Origin: Erysipelothrix anatis
GTDB lineage: Bacteria; Bacillota_I; Bacilli_A; Erysipelotrichales; Erysipelotrichaceae
DNA: 64,000 nucleotides
Direction: 5' to 3'
Assembly: GCF_009828745.1 (NCBI RefSeq)
Contig: NZ_WTSX01000008.1
Location: 1 to 64,000, forward strand
Both the position numbers and the translations under genes were made by a program. The notes under the pieces are model-generated. The model saw only the letters and a program-made list of their open reading frames with translations. It ran no database searches and was not told where the DNA came from. Shown in pieces: positions 32,119-41,089 of this stretch (position 1 is the first letter of the stretch; each line of letters opens with the position of its first letter).

Positions 32119-33489
32119 TTATTCCACAATAATACTCGTCATCATACCACCATCTTCGTGATCTAAAATATGGCAATGAAGCATCCACTCGCCAGGGTTT
32201 TTAAATTGGATGGCAATATCTATAGAGCTCCCAGCTGGTACGTCAACAGTATCTTTCCACACTGTTCTTTCAACGGCTTCGCCATTCACACTTAAAATTT
32301 TAAAATGAGCCCCATGGATATGCATCGGATGATTGTTCATACGATTTTCATTGGTAAAACGTATACGGTAGACTGTATCTTTTTGTAGATTGAACGATTC
32401 CGTATTGGGGAAAACTTCATCATTTAATGTCCACTCATGACCCATACCACGACTCATGGTTGAACCCATTCGTATTGATACATTGGGTTGTTGTGGAATT
32501 GCAGTTTCCGCGATTTGGTAAAGCGATGGTTGTTGATTTGTGGTTGTTTGAGGATTTCCTTCCTCTTTCGCCTCATAAATCAAAGGAATCTTAAATCCTT
32601 GATTACGATCATTGGTGATTGCAAATGTCTCATTTGTATTTCCTTGATGGGTTAATTCAACATCATAGCGCTCTCCTGGTGCAATTTCTAATTCGGTTGT
32701 TTTAAAAGGAGCTTCAAGTGGCATCCCATCGGTATGCGTTACATTGACCTCAAATGGAAAGCTAATAACTGTACTCTTCGCTGTTGCTGCCTGGATAAAT
32801 CGTAACTTCACTAAATCCGTATTATTAAAAGAAATTGGCTTAATTTCAGACCCTGTTTTTCCATTAACTGTATCCGTATCACCTTCAATTTGCATATGAC
32901 CGCTGACTTGATTTACAGCCCAGTCATCGATCACTAGGATTTGATCTATCGTATATTTTGCATCTTCTGGTTCTAAAATAACCAACGGCCCATACATCCC
33001 AAAATCAACTTGGTCTCGAACCGGACGATTATGTGAATGGTACCAGTAGGTCCCTTGATAGTCAGGCGTGAACTTATATTGAAAGGTCTGGTGAGGGTTT
33101 ATCAGTAACGCAGGACCGTCTTGATCATTGGGTAAGGATAAACCGTGCCAGTGAATATTCGTATCCGTTTGCGTTTGATTCTCAACATTCAAGGTTAGTG
33201 CTGTATCTTTTTTTACAACGATTGGATACCCTGCCGGATATGCCGTGTTGTCTTGATCGGTATACATATAACGGTTTAATGTTTGAGAATTGAATGTTTG
33301 CGTTGTTTCAATCACCTTTATGTCATGCGTTGTATCTGTATCAGAGACTGCATCATATTCAATCCGATACGGATCATGATCCTTTGTTTGAACGACTTGT
33401 TTTGGTGCTTCTAAAGGCTCCGTTTCTTGGCTTTGGGTGCAACCCACTAGCAAAACTAAGAGCAGAAGTAATATTGTTAGTTTTTTCAT
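32119..33489 (-). CDS. Multicopper oxidase lipoprotein
   Basis: 456 residues. The signal peptide has lipobox LVGC (acylated Cys at about residue 17), so it is a surface lipoprotein. The three cupredoxin domains contain the copper motifs HWHG, YWYHSH, HPMHIHG and HCHILDHEDGGMM, covering type 1, 2 and 3 sites. The family (CotA/CueO type) oxidises phenols or Cu(I)/Fe(II) with O2. The start is fixed by GAGGAGG before the ATG at 33489. A terminator separates it from the ABC genes upstream. A role in copper or metal tolerance is inference. Confidence 0.9.
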   Translation of the reverse strand: MKKLTILLLLLVLLVGCTQSQETEPLEAPKQVVQTKDHDPYRIEYDAVSDTDTTHDIKVIETTQTFNSQTLNRYMYTDQDNTAYPAGYPIVVKKDTALTLNVENQTQTDTNIHWHGLSLPNDQDGPALLINPHQTFQYKFTPDYQGTYWYHSHNRPVRDQVDFGMYGPLVILEPEDAKYTIDQILVIDDWAVNQVSGHMQIEGDTDTVNGKTGSEIKPISFNNTDLVKLRFIQAATAKSTVISFPFEVNVTHTDGMPLEAPFKTTELEIAPGERYDVELTHQGNTNETFAITNDRNQGFKIPLIYEAKEEGNPQTTTNQQPSLYQIAETAIPQQPNVSIRMGSTMSRGMGHEWTLNDEVFPNTESFNLQKDTVYRIRFTNENRMNNHPMHIHGAHFKILSVNGEAVERTVWKDTVDVPAGSSIDIAIQFKNPGEWMLHCHILDHEDGGMMTSIIVE

Positions 33490-33537
33490 TATCCACCTCC
33501 TCATAAGCATACACATCAAATAGGGCAAAAGTATGAC

Positions 33538-33565
33538 ATAAAAAAGAAACGACTAAAGTCGTTTC
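33538..33565 (-). terminator. Terminator of the two-component/ABC operon
   Basis: Stem GAAACGAC/GTCGTTTC then TTTTTTTA on the minus strand, overlapping the stop of the FtsX-type permease gene. Confidence 0.85.
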
Positions 33566-36081
33566 AAATTTTCGATAATACTATGTCGTTCAAGGGTGCG
33601 CAAGGCTACTTTAGCATTAATTATGCATATCACTACAATTGCAATTGCGAGTAACACAATACTTCGAATATCGAGATAAAATGGCATCTGATCCACTGCA
33701 GGTAGATCCTTATTCATAATGTAGATCATTGCAGAATACCCAAGCACACCGAGCACTAATCCGATCATCATGGGGCGCACTGTTACGATTGTGCTTTCTA
33801 CCATTACTGTCTTACTTAGTTGTGTTTGCGTCATGCCCATTGATCGCATCATTGCAAATTCACTGCGACGTTCACGATACAGAATCATTGACATACTAAT
33901 TAAATTAGCAAAAACGATAAATCCAATCATTCCTGTAATTAATTTTGTGATATTATCCACTGTTGCAAGCACGATCACACGAGACTCATACCTCGTTTGA
34001 TTATTATCAATATGAAGTCCCGGAAAATGTTTCGTTAATAATTCCTCGGTTGCCATCGCATCACTACTGGATATGTTAAATATCGTTTCGGAGAACGGTT
34101 TATGGTTCTCTTCATACGCTGAGGGACCTGAAAGCACTTTATTAATCTCATTGAATGTTGTCATGTTTGTCAAAATGATAGGGCTGGCCATTTGTCCATG
34201 TCCTATTCTAAGTATATCTAAATTTGTATTGTCCTCATTTATAACTTGATGAATTTTAACATTAACATTTTGATGATCACTGTTTGTCAATGTCACCGTT
34301 TCAATGCCTTCAAAATCCAAAATCGGACCCGCATATTGAACGTACTCAGATCCTTTTTCCAGATATCCTTCATAATAATTATCAATCACAAGCATCGGTT
34401 CGCTTGACGAAGTCTTCTGGAATACCGACGCAAATAACGAATCATCTAGAACTATCATCTTCGTCGAATTCATTTGTTTTGCGACTGTATAAGATTCACT
34501 TAAATCTGCATTATAGATGGATTTTGAGTAATCGATGTCCCCCATCATCAGTTCTGATATATTGATTGGAAATGTTCGTGTAATCACTACCTGATTGGTA
34601 TGATCGCTGTTATGCAAGACTTTGGCGATTTCTTGAACAAACGGCTCTTGTTGCGCAAGCGTATCGAGAGCTGGTACCTCACCGCCATTATCCAATCTAA
34701 AAAACAGATTATAAGCAACCGGTTGGGGAACTGCATGTCTCAATACCGTTTGAAATAATGAGACAACTAAAACCGTAAGCATCACTACAATCACAATTGC
34801 GACTCGAATTCCTCGATACTTATACCCGTCACGTTGCATTGATTTTCCAGCTAAACGAATGGGTTCTTTGCGGCTCAATCGGGCCCAAAGCGGTAATTGC
34901 CCTTTGCGTTTATAACGCGTCGATTCTTTTATTGTTTCCAATGCTGTCATCCGATACATTTTAGTAATCATAAATTCAATCGGTATCATGACTGAAATGA
35001 AACCGATAAGCATTAAGATTCCAATTAACTGCCATGTTAACCTGAGATGAAAGGGAGCATAACTTTCCATATTAAGAGTCGTTGTGAGCGTGGATGCATT
35101 GTTATAAATCAGCTGAATACTTCGCGTCATTAAGATTCCTACACCAATTCCAAAGATGATTCCTAGAGCGGCAAGCACATAACTTTCTTTTCGCATCATT
35201 GCATGAATCTGCTTCTTACTCGCACCGATACTTCGAAGTAAACCAAAGTCCTTTTGCCGACGACTCATAGTGGCAAAGAATGCATTTTGGACCATCGTGA
35301 ACGTTGCAAGGCCGAAGACAGTCATCACAACCGCAGCAATACCGATTGCAAGCATTTTTTCTGGCGCAACACCACGCATCATTCCAAGTTCGCGATTGTA
35401 GCTTTGGTTGTAAGTTACAAGAATGTTATCTCCATTTGTTGCGATTGCAGTTTCAACCAATTTATCAATTCTTTGGGTACCCGGTTTAAAGATAATATCT
35501 GCTTGTGTTGCATACATTGGATTGGATAACTGACTGTAGTATCCATAACCAGTACCCGCATCATTCTCAAAGAAACCAACAACTGTCAGCGGACTCATGT
35601 CAATTGGTTCTCCATTATCCAACACTGCAACAACCGTATCTCCAAGGGTCATAGAGTCAGCAAAATAAGAACCAAAAGCGACTTCCGTTTCATTAAGTGG
35701 AGCACGACCCGATATAAAGTTCCGATTGCCATTGTATTTTACATCACTATCAGATCGCATTGAATCAAAATTAGCATCACTCATTACGCCCCGAATAATA
35801 TTGTTACCATGTTTGATTAAGAGTGGCCTACTATAAGATACAGTATCAATTGATGCTTCCATTTGACTTATGGTAGTGGGTAAATCCGTTCCGTTTAATT
35901 GAGCATTCCATTTTTCGGTGTAACTCAGCTGATTATGCATCTGAGCATCATAAATTGTCTGGGTGATTAGTCCAACCATTGTCAGTAATGCGACCGAAAG
36001 TACGACACTCAAAATAGTCATGACGGCTGCGAACGAATCGTGACCCAACTGTCGTTTCATAAGTTTGTTAAGAATGCTCAT
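33553..36081 (-). CDS. FtsX-type ABC transporter permease
   Basis: 842 residues. One N-terminal helix (about 18-40) and a 200-residue extracellular region come first. Then three helices carry the first FtsX domain (about 240-380, with MSRRQKDFGLLRSIGASKKQI). A second anchor helix near 430, another large extracellular part and a second FtsX domain follow (about 700-840, with RRSEFAMMRSMGMTQTQL). Such duplicated permeases are MacB/LolCE-like mechanotransmission or antimicrobial-peptide transporters. It overlaps the ATPase gene by 4 bp. It is longer than BceB-type permeases, so a Bce assignment is not favoured. Confidence 0.88.
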   Translation of the reverse strand: MSILNKLMKRQLGHDSFAAVMTILSVVLSVALLTMVGLITQTIYDAQMHNQLSYTEKWNAQLNGTDLPTTISQMEASIDTVSYSRPLLIKHGNNIIRGVMSDANFDSMRSDSDVKYNGNRNFISGRAPLNETEVAFGSYFADSMTLGDTVVAVLDNGEPIDMSPLTVVGFFENDAGTGYGYYSQLSNPMYATQADIIFKPGTQRIDKLVETAIATNGDNILVTYNQSYNRELGMMRGVAPEKMLAIGIAAVVMTVFGLATFTMVQNAFFATMSRRQKDFGLLRSIGASKKQIHAMMRKESYVLAALGIIFGIGVGILMTRSIQLIYNNASTLTTTLNMESYAPFHLRLTWQLIGILMLIGFISVMIPIEFMITKMYRMTALETIKESTRYKRKGQLPLWARLSRKEPIRLAGKSMQRDGYKYRGIRVAIVIVVMLTVLVVSLFQTVLRHAVPQPVAYNLFFRLDNGGEVPALDTLAQQEPFVQEIAKVLHNSDHTNQVVITRTFPINISELMMGDIDYSKSIYNADLSESYTVAKQMNSTKMIVLDDSLFASVFQKTSSSEPMLVIDNYYEGYLEKGSEYVQYAGPILDFEGIETVTLTNSDHQNVNVKIHQVINEDNTNLDILRIGHGQMASPIILTNMTTFNEINKVLSGPSAYEENHKPFSETIFNISSSDAMATEELLTKHFPGLHIDNNQTRYESRVIVLATVDNITKLITGMIGFIVFANLISMSMILYRERRSEFAMMRSMGMTQTQLSKTVMVESTIVTVRPMMIGLVLGVLGYSAMIYIMNKDLPAVDQMPFYLDIRSIVLLAIAIVVICIINAKVALRTLERHSIIENLKRL

Positions 36082-36758
36082 TGATTAGTACCATCATATA
36101 CGATCTGCCCATCTTCGATATGAATTGTACGATCAGCCATTCGTGCAATATCGATATCGTGGGTGACTAAAATGATTGTTTGATTATAGGTTTCATTTGC
36201 ATACCGTAACATGGTCATAATACTGCGCGAATTTTCCTGATCAAGATTTCCTGTCGGTTCATCCGCTAGCAGCAGTGAGGGTTTGTTCATCAAGGCCCGT
36301 GCTATCGCAACCCGTTGTTGCTGACCCCCTGATAGTTGATTGGGCAAATGATTAAGCCGATTTTCAAGTTGCAGCATCGTAACAAGCTCATTGTAATAGT
36401 TCATATCCACTATTCCTTCATCCAGTAAAATAGGCAATTGAATATTCTCTTCCACAGACAACATAGGAATAAGATTGTAAAATTGGTAGATTAAACCAAT
36501 ATGACGTCTACGGAAAAGTGTCAATTTGGTGTCGTCCAAGGTTTCCATTTGCAACTCATCAATGGCAACCGTACCGCTTGTTTGTTGGTCCACACCTCCT
36601 AAAATATGAAGTAATGTTGACTTTCCACTACCACTTGGTCCAGTTATAGCTATAAACTCTCCTTTTTGAACGCTAAGCGATATTGATTGGAGCGCATCAA
36701 CGTGATAGTCAGGGGTCTTGTATACTTTTCTTAGATTCTCAATTTTTAGTATTTCCAT
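36078..36758 (-). CDS. ABC transporter ATP-binding protein (MacB/LolD type)
   Basis: 226 residues. Walker [10 protein letters not shown] is near 38-46, Q-loop IYQFYNLIP near 85, signature LSGGQQQR near 138, Walker B LLLADEP near 158 and H-loop VTHD. This is the short single-domain type that partners FtsX-like permeases. GAGGAGG precedes the ATG at 36758. It lies 48 bp after the kinase stop, with a TGAC-N6-GTCA inverted repeat in between that could bind the response regulator. Confidence 0.92.
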   Translation of the reverse strand: MEILKIENLRKVYKTPDYHVDALQSISLSVQKGEFIAITGPSGSGKSTLLHILGGVDQQTSGTVAIDELQMETLDDTKLTLFRRRHIGLIYQFYNLIPMLSVEENIQLPILLDEGIVDMNYYNELVTMLQLENRLNHLPNQLSGGQQQRVAIARALMNKPSLLLADEPTGNLDQENSRSIMTMLRYANETYNQTIILVTHDIDIARMADRTIHIEDGQIVYDGTNQ

Positions 36759-36806
36759 TGTACATCCTCCTCGCACCCCAATTCTAAGTCAAACAAGTAC
36801 CTACAG

Positions 36807-37769
36807 TTATGACACTTCCGTCACACTTAAAAAACGAAAAACAAAGGAATTATCAGCTTCGACATAAAGCGCTCCGTGTTGCTGGTGCATAATTTCTCGA
36901 GCCATAGACAGACCGATACCAACACTATCTGGTGCTTTATTCATCCCACTATAAAATCTTTCAAAAATCCGTTCACGATCGCGCGGTGAAATTTCAACAC
37001 CATCATCTTTGATGACAACCTCAGTTGCCCTACCACTCTTGCGGGTTTGGATCGTAATCATAGTTTTTGCATATCTTATTTTATTTACTAAAACATTCGA
37101 CAATGCCTCATATGTTTGATTATAATCACACTGAATTATCATGTCATGGAGTAAATTATTAACGGTTAGTTCAGCTTCATAAAGCTGTGGTTCTATTGCC
37201 GTAAGTAATTGTGTCATCAAATTATTGAGCGAAATGCGTTCAAGCTTGAATACAATCATATGAGTCTCTAATTGAACGATTTTATTTAAAGACAAAACAA
37301 GATTTTCCATACGACGTAGTTGTAGGGACATAGTCTCAGAAAGTTCTGGTTCCAATGTTTCGACCTCCACCATTATCGATAAAGCAGTTAGCGGCGTCTT
37401 TAGCTGATGCGAAATATCTTCCATTGCTTTTTTCAAGCCTTGTTTTTGTAGTTGTAGTTGATATGCTGTCCCTTTCATCGCAATCATCGTTTTATTCAAC
37501 TCGGCATGCAATGTAGACAATTCCCCTTCTTCATATGCCTGAATATCGTGATGGTAATCTCCGCTATTTAATGTTCGTAGGTATGCGACTACACCTTCTA
37601 TTGCTTGGTTTCGTTGGCGTACAAACTGATAGAAACAGATTGTCGAAAATACAGCAAAAAAAATAAGCCCCGCAAACGGTAATAAGTGTTCAATAACAAC
37701 TGCAACAAAAAATCCAATACTAACTTGGATCAAAAACTTTTTGACATCACGATTTCGAAATTGTTTCAT
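36807..37769 (-). CDS. Sensor histidine kinase
   Basis: 320 residues. Two closely spaced helices (about 12-45) leave almost no outside loop, as in intramembrane-sensing kinases that rely on a neighbouring ABC transporter. The phosphoacceptor box reads SHQLKTPL near residue 118. The N-box (NVLVNKIRYAK) and the GIGLSMAREIM box are present. The G1 box reads DDGVEI rather than DxGxGI, so one glycine of the ATP lid is replaced by glutamate. It overlaps the regulator gene by 4 bp. Confidence 0.9.
   Translation of the reverse strand: MKQFRNRDVKKFLIQVSIGFFVAVVIEHLLPFAGLIFFAVFSTICFYQFVRQRNQAIEGVVAYLRTLNSGDYHHDIQAYEEGELSTLHAELNKTMIAMKGTAYQLQLQKQGLKKAMEDISHQLKTPLTALSIMVEVETLEPELSETMSLQLRRMENLVLSLNKIVQLETHMIVFKLERISLNNLMTQLLTAIEPQLYEAELTVNNLLHDMIIQCDYNQTYEALSNVLVNKIRYAKTMITIQTRKSGRATEVVIKDDGVEISPRDRERIFERFYSGMNKAPDSVGIGLSMAREIMHQQHGALYVEADNSFVFRFLSVTEVS
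36810..36823. promoter_or_regulatory. TGAC-N6-GTCA inverted repeat before the ABC genes
   Basis: TGACACTTCCGTCA sits at the 3' end of the kinase gene, about 55 bp upstream of the ATPase start. A plausible response-regulator site by position only. Confidence 0.35.
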
Positions 37770-38407
37770 AAGTAGCGGTATCCTTTTCCATGAACGGATT
37801 CGATAACCCGTATGTTCGCAAGTTTCTCGCGAAGCCGTTTAATCGTAACTGTAAGTGCATTGTCCGTTATATATTGAGATCCTTGCCATAACATCTGATT
37901 CAATCTTTCTCGACTTACAATTTCCCCTTTATGCTCCACAAACATCACGAGTAATCGATATTCTTGAACGCTAAGCATGATGAGCGTCTTTTGATAGTAC
38001 ACTGTCGCATTACTCAAGTGAATGGTTATATCACCATCATGAATCCGCAGTGCCAAAGAACGCTTCGCAATAGCACGAATACGACTATCTAATTCCGCTA
38101 AACGAAATGGTTTTGTAATGTAGTCATCAGCCCCAATACTGAATCCTTCTAAGATGGTAATTTCGTCATCCATAGCTGTGAGGAAAATGATGGGCGTTTC
38201 AAACTGACTTCGAACATAACGTGCAAAATCAAGCCCATTCCCATCCGGTAAACCAACATCTAAAATGATGATATCAAAAGTATTGTTTAATAACCGTTCT
38301 CCCTCTTGAACACTAAAAGCAACTGTTAGATCCCAGTTGTTATTTTTAAAATATTTACGCAATCCATATACGATGCCTGCGTCATCTTCTAATAGGAATA
38401 TTTTCAT
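37766..38407 (-). CDS. OmpR/PhoB family response regulator
   Basis: 213 residues. The receiver domain (1-115) has acidic pocket EDD at 7-9, phosphoacceptor Asp in ILDVGLPDG near 51, and the switch Thr and Lys in FLTA and TKP. The C-terminal winged helix (about 125-213) ends with RLREKLA..IESVHGKGYRYL. The only visible -10 (TATAAT at 38414-38419) ends 6 nt before the ATG, so the transcript may be leaderless. It controls, presumably, the adjacent ABC transporter. Confidence 0.93.
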   Translation of the reverse strand: MKIFLLEDDAGIVYGLRKYFKNNNWDLTVAFSVQEGERLLNNTFDIIILDVGLPDGNGLDFARYVRSQFETPIIFLTAMDDEITILEGFSIGADDYITKPFRLAELDSRIRAIAKRSLALRIHDGDITIHLSNATVYYQKTLIMLSVQEYRLLVMFVEHKGEIVSRERLNQMLWQGSQYITDNALTVTIKRLREKLANIRVIESVHGKGYRYL

Positions 38408-38413
38408 ACCTTC

Positions 38414-38419
38414 ATTATA
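38414..38419 (-). promoter_or_regulatory. -10 element of the two-component operon
   Basis: TATAAT on the minus strand, 6 nt before the response-regulator ATG. The -35 is poor. Confidence 0.4.
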
Positions 38420-38462
38420 ACTGAGGACACTTAAATACGTGTGAATAAATCGTCACTTTTGG

Positions 38463-38468
38463 TATGAT
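38463..38468 (+). promoter_or_regulatory. Extended -10 promoter of the GNAT gene
   Basis: TGG-TATGAT on the plus strand, 30 bp before the start codon at 38499. Confidence 0.45.
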
Positions 38469-38498
38469 TAGTGTACAGATAGAAAGTGGTGCATCCCT

Positions 38499-39050
38499 AT
38501 GAAAATAATCACCTTAGACCGGCAAGTGTATCAAGGAGTCGTCTTACAGTTTAACTACACTACAGATGCTTATTATGATGTTCTCGTGGATCCACAAGAA
38601 CTATTTAGTGTGCGCTTGGTTAAAAAACAGTTTACGAGCCCAATAAACAAATCATTTACAGGTGCGTTGTTTCCAGATCATCTTGAAGATGCCCATGTAT
38701 TTGCGGCAATAGATGACAATGAACAGATTGTTGGGTATCTCGAAGTTGGTGTGGAAACTTGGCATCAACGAGTACGGTTATCCGAAATTTTGGTAGTCGA
38801 ACACGCACGTGGAAAAGGTGTCGGAACACTGCTTATGAACACCGCGTATGAATTTGCACAAACACGTGGATGTCGCGAAGTAGTATTAGAAACACAGACG
38901 TGTAATGTCCCAGCAATTAACTTTTACTTGCAGCATCACTACCGTGTAATTGGCATTGACCTAACACATTATTCTGACGAAGATATTGCTGACAAAGAGG
39001 TTCGTTTAGAGATGGTTCGATCTGTCATCTCAAAAACCACATCAAAATAA
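38499..39050 (+). CDS. GNAT family N-acetyltransferase
   Basis: 183 residues. A GNAT core lies at about 65-165, with the acetyl-CoA loop in VVEHARGKGVGTLLMNTA and ETQTCNVPAINFYLQHHYRV after it. The pattern is that of streptothricin/ribosomal-protein acetyltransferases, but the substrate is not identifiable. Divergent from the two-component operon. Confidence 0.85.
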   Translation: MKIITLDRQVYQGVVLQFNYTTDAYYDVLVDPQELFSVRLVKKQFTSPINKSFTGALFPDHLEDAHVFAAIDDNEQIVGYLEVGVETWHQRVRLSEILVVEHARGKGVGTLLMNTAYEFAQTRGCREVVLETQTCNVPAINFYLQHHYRVIGIDLTHYSDEDIADKEVRLEMVRSVISKTTSK

Positions 39051-39064
39051 ATAATAATAAAGTT

Positions 39065-39093
39065 TGACAATCCAAGTGAAACCTAGTATATTA
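39065..39093 (+). promoter_or_regulatory. Promoter of the T-box/arginine transporter operon
   Basis: Perfect TTGACA, 17 bp, TATATT. The start near 39100 leads directly into T-box 1. Confidence 0.8.
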
Positions 39094-39099
39094 CTCTTA

Positions 39100-39327
39100 A
39101 ATCGTTGAACAAGAGAGTAAACTTAAGAATGCCTCAAGCGAGTCAGGGTTGGTGGAAGCCTGATAGGAAACAATAAGTCGAACCGCACTTGGGAGATATT
39201 AGATTGAACTTAGTAGGTCTAATCGCCAACCTAGCGTTATAGGAAAGTGGTTTATCATACATGATAAGCAATTAGAGTGGCACCGCGTTAATGACGTCTC
39301 TAGATACAAATATCTAGAGATTTTTTT
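39100..39327 (+). ncRNA. T-box riboswitch 1, predicted arginine (CGC)
   Basis: Complete T-box leader. Stem I starts with AGAGAGTA, carries AAGCGAG (AG bulge) and the distal GGTGGAAGCC loop. Its 3' side returns as GAAC-CGC-A-CTTG, so the specifier codon is CGC (39185-39187), arginine. The T-box proper AGAGTGGCACCGCG has the acceptor-pairing bulge UGGC (39278-39281), which matches a tRNA ending G73-CCA. Terminator and competing antiterminator are present. Uncharged tRNA would open the terminator. Confidence 0.88.
39296..39327 (+). terminator. Regulated terminator of T-box 1
   Basis: Stem TCTCTAGATA/TATCTAGAGA followed by seven T's. Confidence 0.88.
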
Positions 39328-39344
39328 ATTTCTAGATCATCAAT

Positions 39345-39572
39345 AACATCAAAGAACAAGAGAGTAATTATTGGGATGTGATAGCGAACTAAGGATGGTG
39401 GAAGCTTAGTGACTCAACAATAATGAACCGCACTTGGAAGATGGTTATGTGAACTGAAGTAGCAAAACCCGCAGATACTGCGTTACCAAAAAGAGTGGCT
39501 AAATGATATTTAGCAATTAGAGTGGTACCGCGATAACTTCGTCTCTAGACAAATCTTGTCTAGAGTTTTTTT
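39345..39572 (+). ncRNA. T-box riboswitch 2, predicted arginine (CGC)
   Basis: Second complete T-box, about 250 nt after the first. AGAGAGTA, a perfect ATTATTG/CAATAAT helix, TAGCGA and GGTGGAAGC come first, then GAAC-CGC-A-CTTG with specifier CGC at 39429-39431. The T-box AGAGTGGTACCGCG has bulge UGGU (39523-39526), which pairs with A73 or, by wobble, G73. It has its own terminator directly before the transporter gene, so read-through needs both switches open. Confidence 0.88.
39543..39572 (+). terminator. Regulated terminator of T-box 2
   Basis: Stem CTCTAGACAA/TTGTCTAGAG followed by seven T's; the transporter Shine-Dalgarno follows. Confidence 0.88.
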
Positions 39573-39592
39573 ATTATAAGGAGAGAAAGAAT

Positions 39593-41089
39593 ATGAAGAA
39601 ACTATTATTAAGTCTCATCATGGTGTTAGTCCTCACAGCGTGTGGTGCAAATACAACATCAACTGAGACCGCACCACCTCAAAATATGCTTGAGGAAATT
39701 CAACAACGTGGAGAACTCATTGTTGGAACTTCCCCTGACTATGCGCCATTCGAGTTTATTGATCCTTCAAAATTAGGTCAAGATCAATACGTTGGTGCTG
39801 ACATCGATCTTGCCCAACAAATTGCGGATGACTTAGGGGTTAAGTTAACCGTTAAAGCGATGAATTTTGATGACATCCCGACGGCTGTCAAAGAACGTAA
39901 ATTTGATATCGGATTATCCGGTTTTACGTATACAGATGACCGTGCTAAAGTTATTCAGTTCAGCGAACCTTACGATAACTCCGAATCCCTTTGCCAAGGA
40001 TTCCTCGTTCGTTCTGACAATACATTCACATCACTTGATGATTTCAATAATGCGACAGTTACCGTTCAAAACGGTTCAGTCCAACAACAATATACGGAGC
40101 AACAACTCCCAGGGGCTAACGTTCGATTCGTTACAGCTCTAGAAGACGGTGCATTAGAACTAAAAGCTGGTAAGACAGACGCTGTTGCGGTAAGCTGTAA
40201 ATCAGGTGAAGGTTTCCTTGCCAACAATCCAGAACTTAAACTTAGTGATACACTCTTTGCAGTTAGCGATGCCATCGGTACAATGGTTATCATGCCATTG
40301 GGTGAACCAGAATTACTTGAAGCAGTCAATACAAGCATTATCGCAGTTAAAGACGCTGGTCTTTATACACAATGGTTAAGTGATGCGAAAGCATTATCTG
40401 CACAGGTTGGAGAACTTGGTGCCGCTAAACCAAATGTCTTTACATTGTTAGGAGCCTACGGAAATGTCTTCTGGCAAGGAACATTGGGAACAATTTGGTT
40501 ATCACTAATCGTTGTCTTCTTCGGAACAATTGGTGGAGCATTACTTGCTCTCGCTAAAATGTCGAAGTTTAAACCATTACAATGGTTTGCGACTGCATAT
40601 ATTGAACTAGTACGTGGAACGCCAATTCTCTTACAACTCTACTTATTTGTATTTGGAGGGGCACAGTTCTTCCCGAATGGTATTAGTGATCAAATGTGGG
40701 TCATCTTTGCCTTAATCTTCAACTCCAGTGCCTACGTTGCAGAAATCTTCCGTGCTGGAATTCAAGCTGTCGACAAAGGACAATTTGAAGCTGCGAAGAG
40801 CTTGGGTCTTTCTGATCGCAACATGATGATTAAAGTTATTATGCCACAAGCCGTTAAAAATATCTTACCGGCACTTGGAAACGAATTTATCACAATGATT
40901 AAAGAAACATCATTAGCATCTATCTTCTTTATTAACAGTTTAATGACATCACAATCCATTGTTTCAGCTGCAACACACATGAAACTTGAAGCATTAATGA
41001 TTGTTGGGGTTATCTACTTTATTCTGACATTCTCACTTTCAAAAGTTGTTCAATACTTTGAAAAGAAAGGACAAACAAACCATGACTAA
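39593..41089 (+). CDS. Amino-acid ABC transporter binding protein-permease fusion, predicted arginine
   Basis: 498 residues. A lipoprotein signal peptide (lipobox LTAC, Cys at about 17) is followed by a family 3 solute-binding domain (about 33-265: [32 protein letters not shown]). Then comes a permease domain of about five helices (285-495) with the EAA loop [21 protein letters not shown]. Fused binding-permease proteins of this type import Gln, Arg or His. The twin CGC T-boxes upstream argue for arginine. AAGGAGAG precedes the ATG. It overlaps the ATPase gene by 8 bp. Confidence 0.9.
   Translation: MKKLLLSLIMVLVLTACGANTTSTETAPPQNMLEEIQQRGELIVGTSPDYAPFEFIDPSKLGQDQYVGADIDLAQQIADDLGVKLTVKAMNFDDIPTAVKERKFDIGLSGFTYTDDRAKVIQFSEPYDNSESLCQGFLVRSDNTFTSLDDFNNATVTVQNGSVQQQYTEQQLPGANVRFVTALEDGALELKAGKTDAVAVSCKSGEGFLANNPELKLSDTLFAVSDAIGTMVIMPLGEPELLEAVNTSIIAVKDAGLYTQWLSDAKALSAQVGELGAAKPNVFTLLGAYGNVFWQGTLGTIWLSLIVVFFGTIGGALLALAKMSKFKPLQWFATAYIELVRGTPILLQLYLFVFGGAQFFPNGISDQMWVIFALIFNSSAYVAEIFRAGIQAVDKGQFEAAKSLGLSDRNMMIKVIMPQAVKNILPALGNEFITMIKETSLASIFFINSLMTSQSIVSAATHMKLEALMIVGVIYFILTFSLSKVVQYFEKKGQTNHD

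Noticed and set aside
33553-38407. Bce-type bacitracin resistance module
   Set aside because: The permease has two FtsX domains and 842 residues, whereas BceB-like permeases are about 650 residues with a different topology. Only the kinase is Bce-like.
39185-39431. Asparagine (AAC) or glutamine (CAA) specifier codons in the shared CAATAA stretch of both T-boxes
   Set aside because: In T-box 2 CAATAAT pairs perfectly with ATTATTG after AGAGAGTA, so it is helix. The specifier should follow GAAC, which gives CGC in both.
39100-39572. Insertion sequence or repeat suggested by the duplicated leader
   Set aside because: The two copies differ throughout apart from structural T-box motifs, so they are two riboswitches and not a recent repeat or mobile element.
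39593-41089. Artificial joining of binding protein and permease genes by a sequencing error
   Set aside because: Binding-permease fusions are a known architecture for this transporter family, and the linker has no leftover start or ribosome site.
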